Made by a program: the position numbers and the translations under genes. Shown piece after piece: positions 62,004-64,000 of a stretch of DNA of 64,000 nucleotides. A model generated the notes under the pieces. The model was not told where the DNA came from, did no database searches, and was given only the letters and a program-made list of their open reading frames with translations. The stretch lies in contig CM036618.1 in assembly GCA_020746105.1 (NCBI GenBank), positions 1,054,001-1,118,000 of the forward strand, written 5' to 3'. Each line of letters begins with the position of its first letter. The first letter of the stretch is position 1. Source of the stretch: Trogon surrucura (Eukaryota > Chordata > Aves > Trogoniformes > Trogonidae).

Positions 62004-62330
62004 TATCAAGGACCACCTTCCAAGCCACCAGCCTGAGGACTGCACCCCAGCACCCATCGCTCTGCACCCGCATCAGTGCTAACCGAGAGCAGCACATAAC
62101 AGATTATTAGCAATGACGTTCCCTGAATTATCCATTTCAGCTTTCCAGGCCATGGGAGCGCCCACTGGGCTGCCTTCCCACCTCCCCTTTGGCCATGCTC
62201 AGAGCCAAGTCCACCCGCCTGCTGCCCTCAAACACCTTTTTCCTGCTCTGGCATCAGGAAAACAAAAGAAACCCAAAGCCAAATACAATCCAGACCCCCC
62301 CAGCCCCAGAGCTCATCAGCCAGGTCCTAC

Positions 62331-62362
62331 CGTCTCCGCCGCGTGCTCAGAGCTCCCAGGCT
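62331..62362 (-). other. Candidate non-coding first exon of GVIN
   Basis: Lies about 30 bp downstream (on -) of the TATA box and ends GGCGGAGACG just before a GTAGGA splice donor (62330-62328). GVIN family genes have a short 5'UTR exon; the coding exon acceptor is at 50181, implying a 12-kb intron. Linkage is inference. Confidence 0.45.
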
Positions 62363-62388
62363 GGGCTCAGCCCAGCCCAGCCCCTCTC

Positions 62389-62394
62389 TTTATA
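62389..62394 (-). promoter_or_regulatory. TATA box
   Basis: TATAAA on the - strand in the context GGTATAAAGAGAGG. Confidence 0.65.
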
Positions 62395-62483
62395 CCGGTC
62401 TCTGAGCTGGGCTGGTGCCTCCTCTCACAGAGGCAGTGAGGAGAGCTCCTGATTTACTGGAAATCCACTGCTGGCAATTGAGT

Positions 62484-62497
62484 GTGAAAGTGAAACT
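62484..62497 (+). promoter_or_regulatory. Interferon-stimulated response element
   Basis: GTGAAAGTGAAACT is a full match to the ISRE consensus RNGAAANNGAAACT, which binds ISGF3 and IRF proteins in either orientation. It lies 90 bp upstream of the - strand TATA box. Confidence 0.8.
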
Positions 62498-62804
62498 TGT
62501 CCATTGTTGCTGCTGCAGCTGAGACCAGGATCAGGTGTTGAGGCTCGCAGCTGGGAGCCTCCCAGCCTGCTGCTGTTCCTGCTGAATCATCAAACCCGGG
62601 AAGGGTTTGGGTGTGAAGGCACCTTTCAAGGCCATCTGGCCTAACGAGCTTTCCCCCCCAGCACAGCCCCAGCAGCCCCCCCCATGGGATTTCCCAGCAG
62701 GAACAAACCAGAACAACCAGCTGTCACGCCCGTCCCTTATCTCAGGTGTGCCACCCAACCGCGGGGCTCTGCAGCCACTGGTGGGTTGCAGAAACTATTT
62801 GTTT

Positions 62805-63449
62805 CCTAGAATCATAGTACATAGATCATAAAACAGTTTCAGAGACCTTTAAGATCATAAAGTCCAACCTTTTCCCAGCCCTATCAACACCACTCACCCA
62901 TGTCCCTCAGCACATCACCCACCTGTCTCTTAAACACCTCCAGGGATGGCGACTCAACCTGAGCATCCTGTTCCAGTGCCTGACAACCCTTTCAGTAAAG
63001 AAATTCTTCCTCATACCAAATCTAAACTTCCCCTGGTGCAACTTCAGGCCATTTCCTCTTGTCGTATCACTTGCTACTAGAGACAACAGACCAACTCCCA
63101 CCTTGCTACAACCTCTTTTCAGGTAGTTATAGAGAGCGATGAGGTCTCCCCTCAGTCTCCTCCAGCTGAACAGCCCCAGATCCCTCAGCCTTTCCTCATA
63201 CGACACATGCTCCAAATCCTTTCCCAGCTTGGCAGCCCAACTCCGCACCTCAATGTCCCTCTCGTAGAGAGGGGCCCAAAACTGGACACAGCACTCAAGG
63301 TGTGGCCTCACAGGGGCATGATGACCTCCCTGCTCCTGCTGACAGCACCATTCCTGACCCAGGACAGGACACCGTTGGCCTTCTTGTCCCCCTGGGCACC
63401 CTGCTGGCTCATCTCCAGCCGGTGTCCATCAACACCCCGAGTTCCCTAA
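62805..63449 (-). mobile_element. CR1 LINE fragment
   Basis: Inverted CR1 beginning AGAATCATAGTACATAGATC, with the ORF2 end (- strand [18 protein letters not shown]). Confidence 0.95.
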
Positions 63450-63519
63450 TAAAAAAAGGTTCTGCAGGTTGTTTGACAAGAGTCTCCATTTCCTGGCAAG
63501 CAACAGCCGTGACCCCGAG

Positions 63520-64000
63520 ACTTCTCTTCTGAGCAGCCCCAGCTCTCCCAGCCCGTCCTCACAGGGAGCTGCTCCAGCCCCCTGAGCATCTCGGTGGCCT
63601 CCTCGGGACCCGCTGGAACAGCTCCACGTCCTTCTGGTGCTGAGGGCCCCAGAGCTGGGCAGAGAGCTGCAGGGGGGTCTCAGCCCCAGCCCCCCCCAGC
63701 CCTTCTCTGGGGGGCTGCTCTCCATCCCCTCCTCCCCAGCCTGGCTCTGGGCTTGGGATTGCCCCGAGCCGGGGCCAGGACCTTGCCCTGGGCCTTGCTG
63801 ACCCTCCTGAGCTGGGCACGGCCCCACCTCTCCAGCCCGGCCAGGCCCCTGGGGGTGACATCCCTTCCCTGCGGCGTGTCGGCCGCCCCACACAGCTCGA
63901 GGTCCTCGGGGCACTCGCTGAGGGAGCCCTCGATCCCACTGTCTGTGTCATGACAGAGATGTTCAACAGTCCTGGTCCCAGTACAGACCCCTGAGGATAC
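63520..64000 (-). mobile_element. CR1 LINE fragment, running off the window
   Basis: Inverted GC-rich CR1 almost identical to 30898-31225, then continuing into the RT region (CAGTACAGACCCCTGAGGAT) at the window edge. Confidence 0.94.

Overview
The window looks like bird nuclear DNA. Introns are compact, about thirty CR1 LINE fragments are present (many with the avian CR1 3' tail of ATTCTRTGR repeats), there are gammaretrovirus-like ERV remnants, and I saw no SINEs. Species is not determinable from the sequence alone.

Left part (1-27.3 kb): the two subunits of the mitochondrial trifunctional protein lie head to head. HADHA runs leftward; its first four coding exons are here (7655 down to 355) and the rest lies off the window. 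HADHB runs rightward and is complete: fifteen coding exons from 12082 to 26976 join in a single open frame of 473 codons, with consensus splice sites, all thiolase catalytic residues and a poly(A) signal at 27228. A CpG-rich bidirectional promoter lies between the two first exons (about 7.66-7.9 kb). Each gene carries a 2-kb minisatellite with a 41-bp period in its first intron: C-rich on the + strand in HADHA (5.13-7.32 kb) and G-rich on the + strand in HADHB (8.2-10.28 kb). Both nascent transcripts are therefore G-rich just after the promoter.

Middle (27.3-42.4 kb): a small SAM-domain gene on the + strand (30465-31715, 111 codons as modelled), part of which is duplicated in inverted orientation inside the last intron of HADHB (25.88-26.53 kb). 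Beyond it are an unassigned CpG-rich block (35.2-36.08 kb), LTR-like pieces, many CR1 fragments, a 270-bp copy of the 3' flank of the GVIN gene, and a decayed retroviral env (38.82-40.43 kb).

Right part (42.5-64 kb): a giant single-exon GVIN-type interferon-induced very large GTPase on the - strand (50178 to 42867), about 2,420 codons, broken only by one extra base in a G8 run at 49614-49621. Upstream is a stack of nested insertions: one CR1 hosts another CR1, a third short inverted CR1, and a 2.8-kb ERV (55773-58577) with inverted ends and a 4-bp target duplication. At 62.33-62.50 kb a perfect ISRE, a TATA box and a splice donor, all fitting - strand transcription, make a good candidate for the distal interferon-responsive promoter and non-coding first exon of GVIN.
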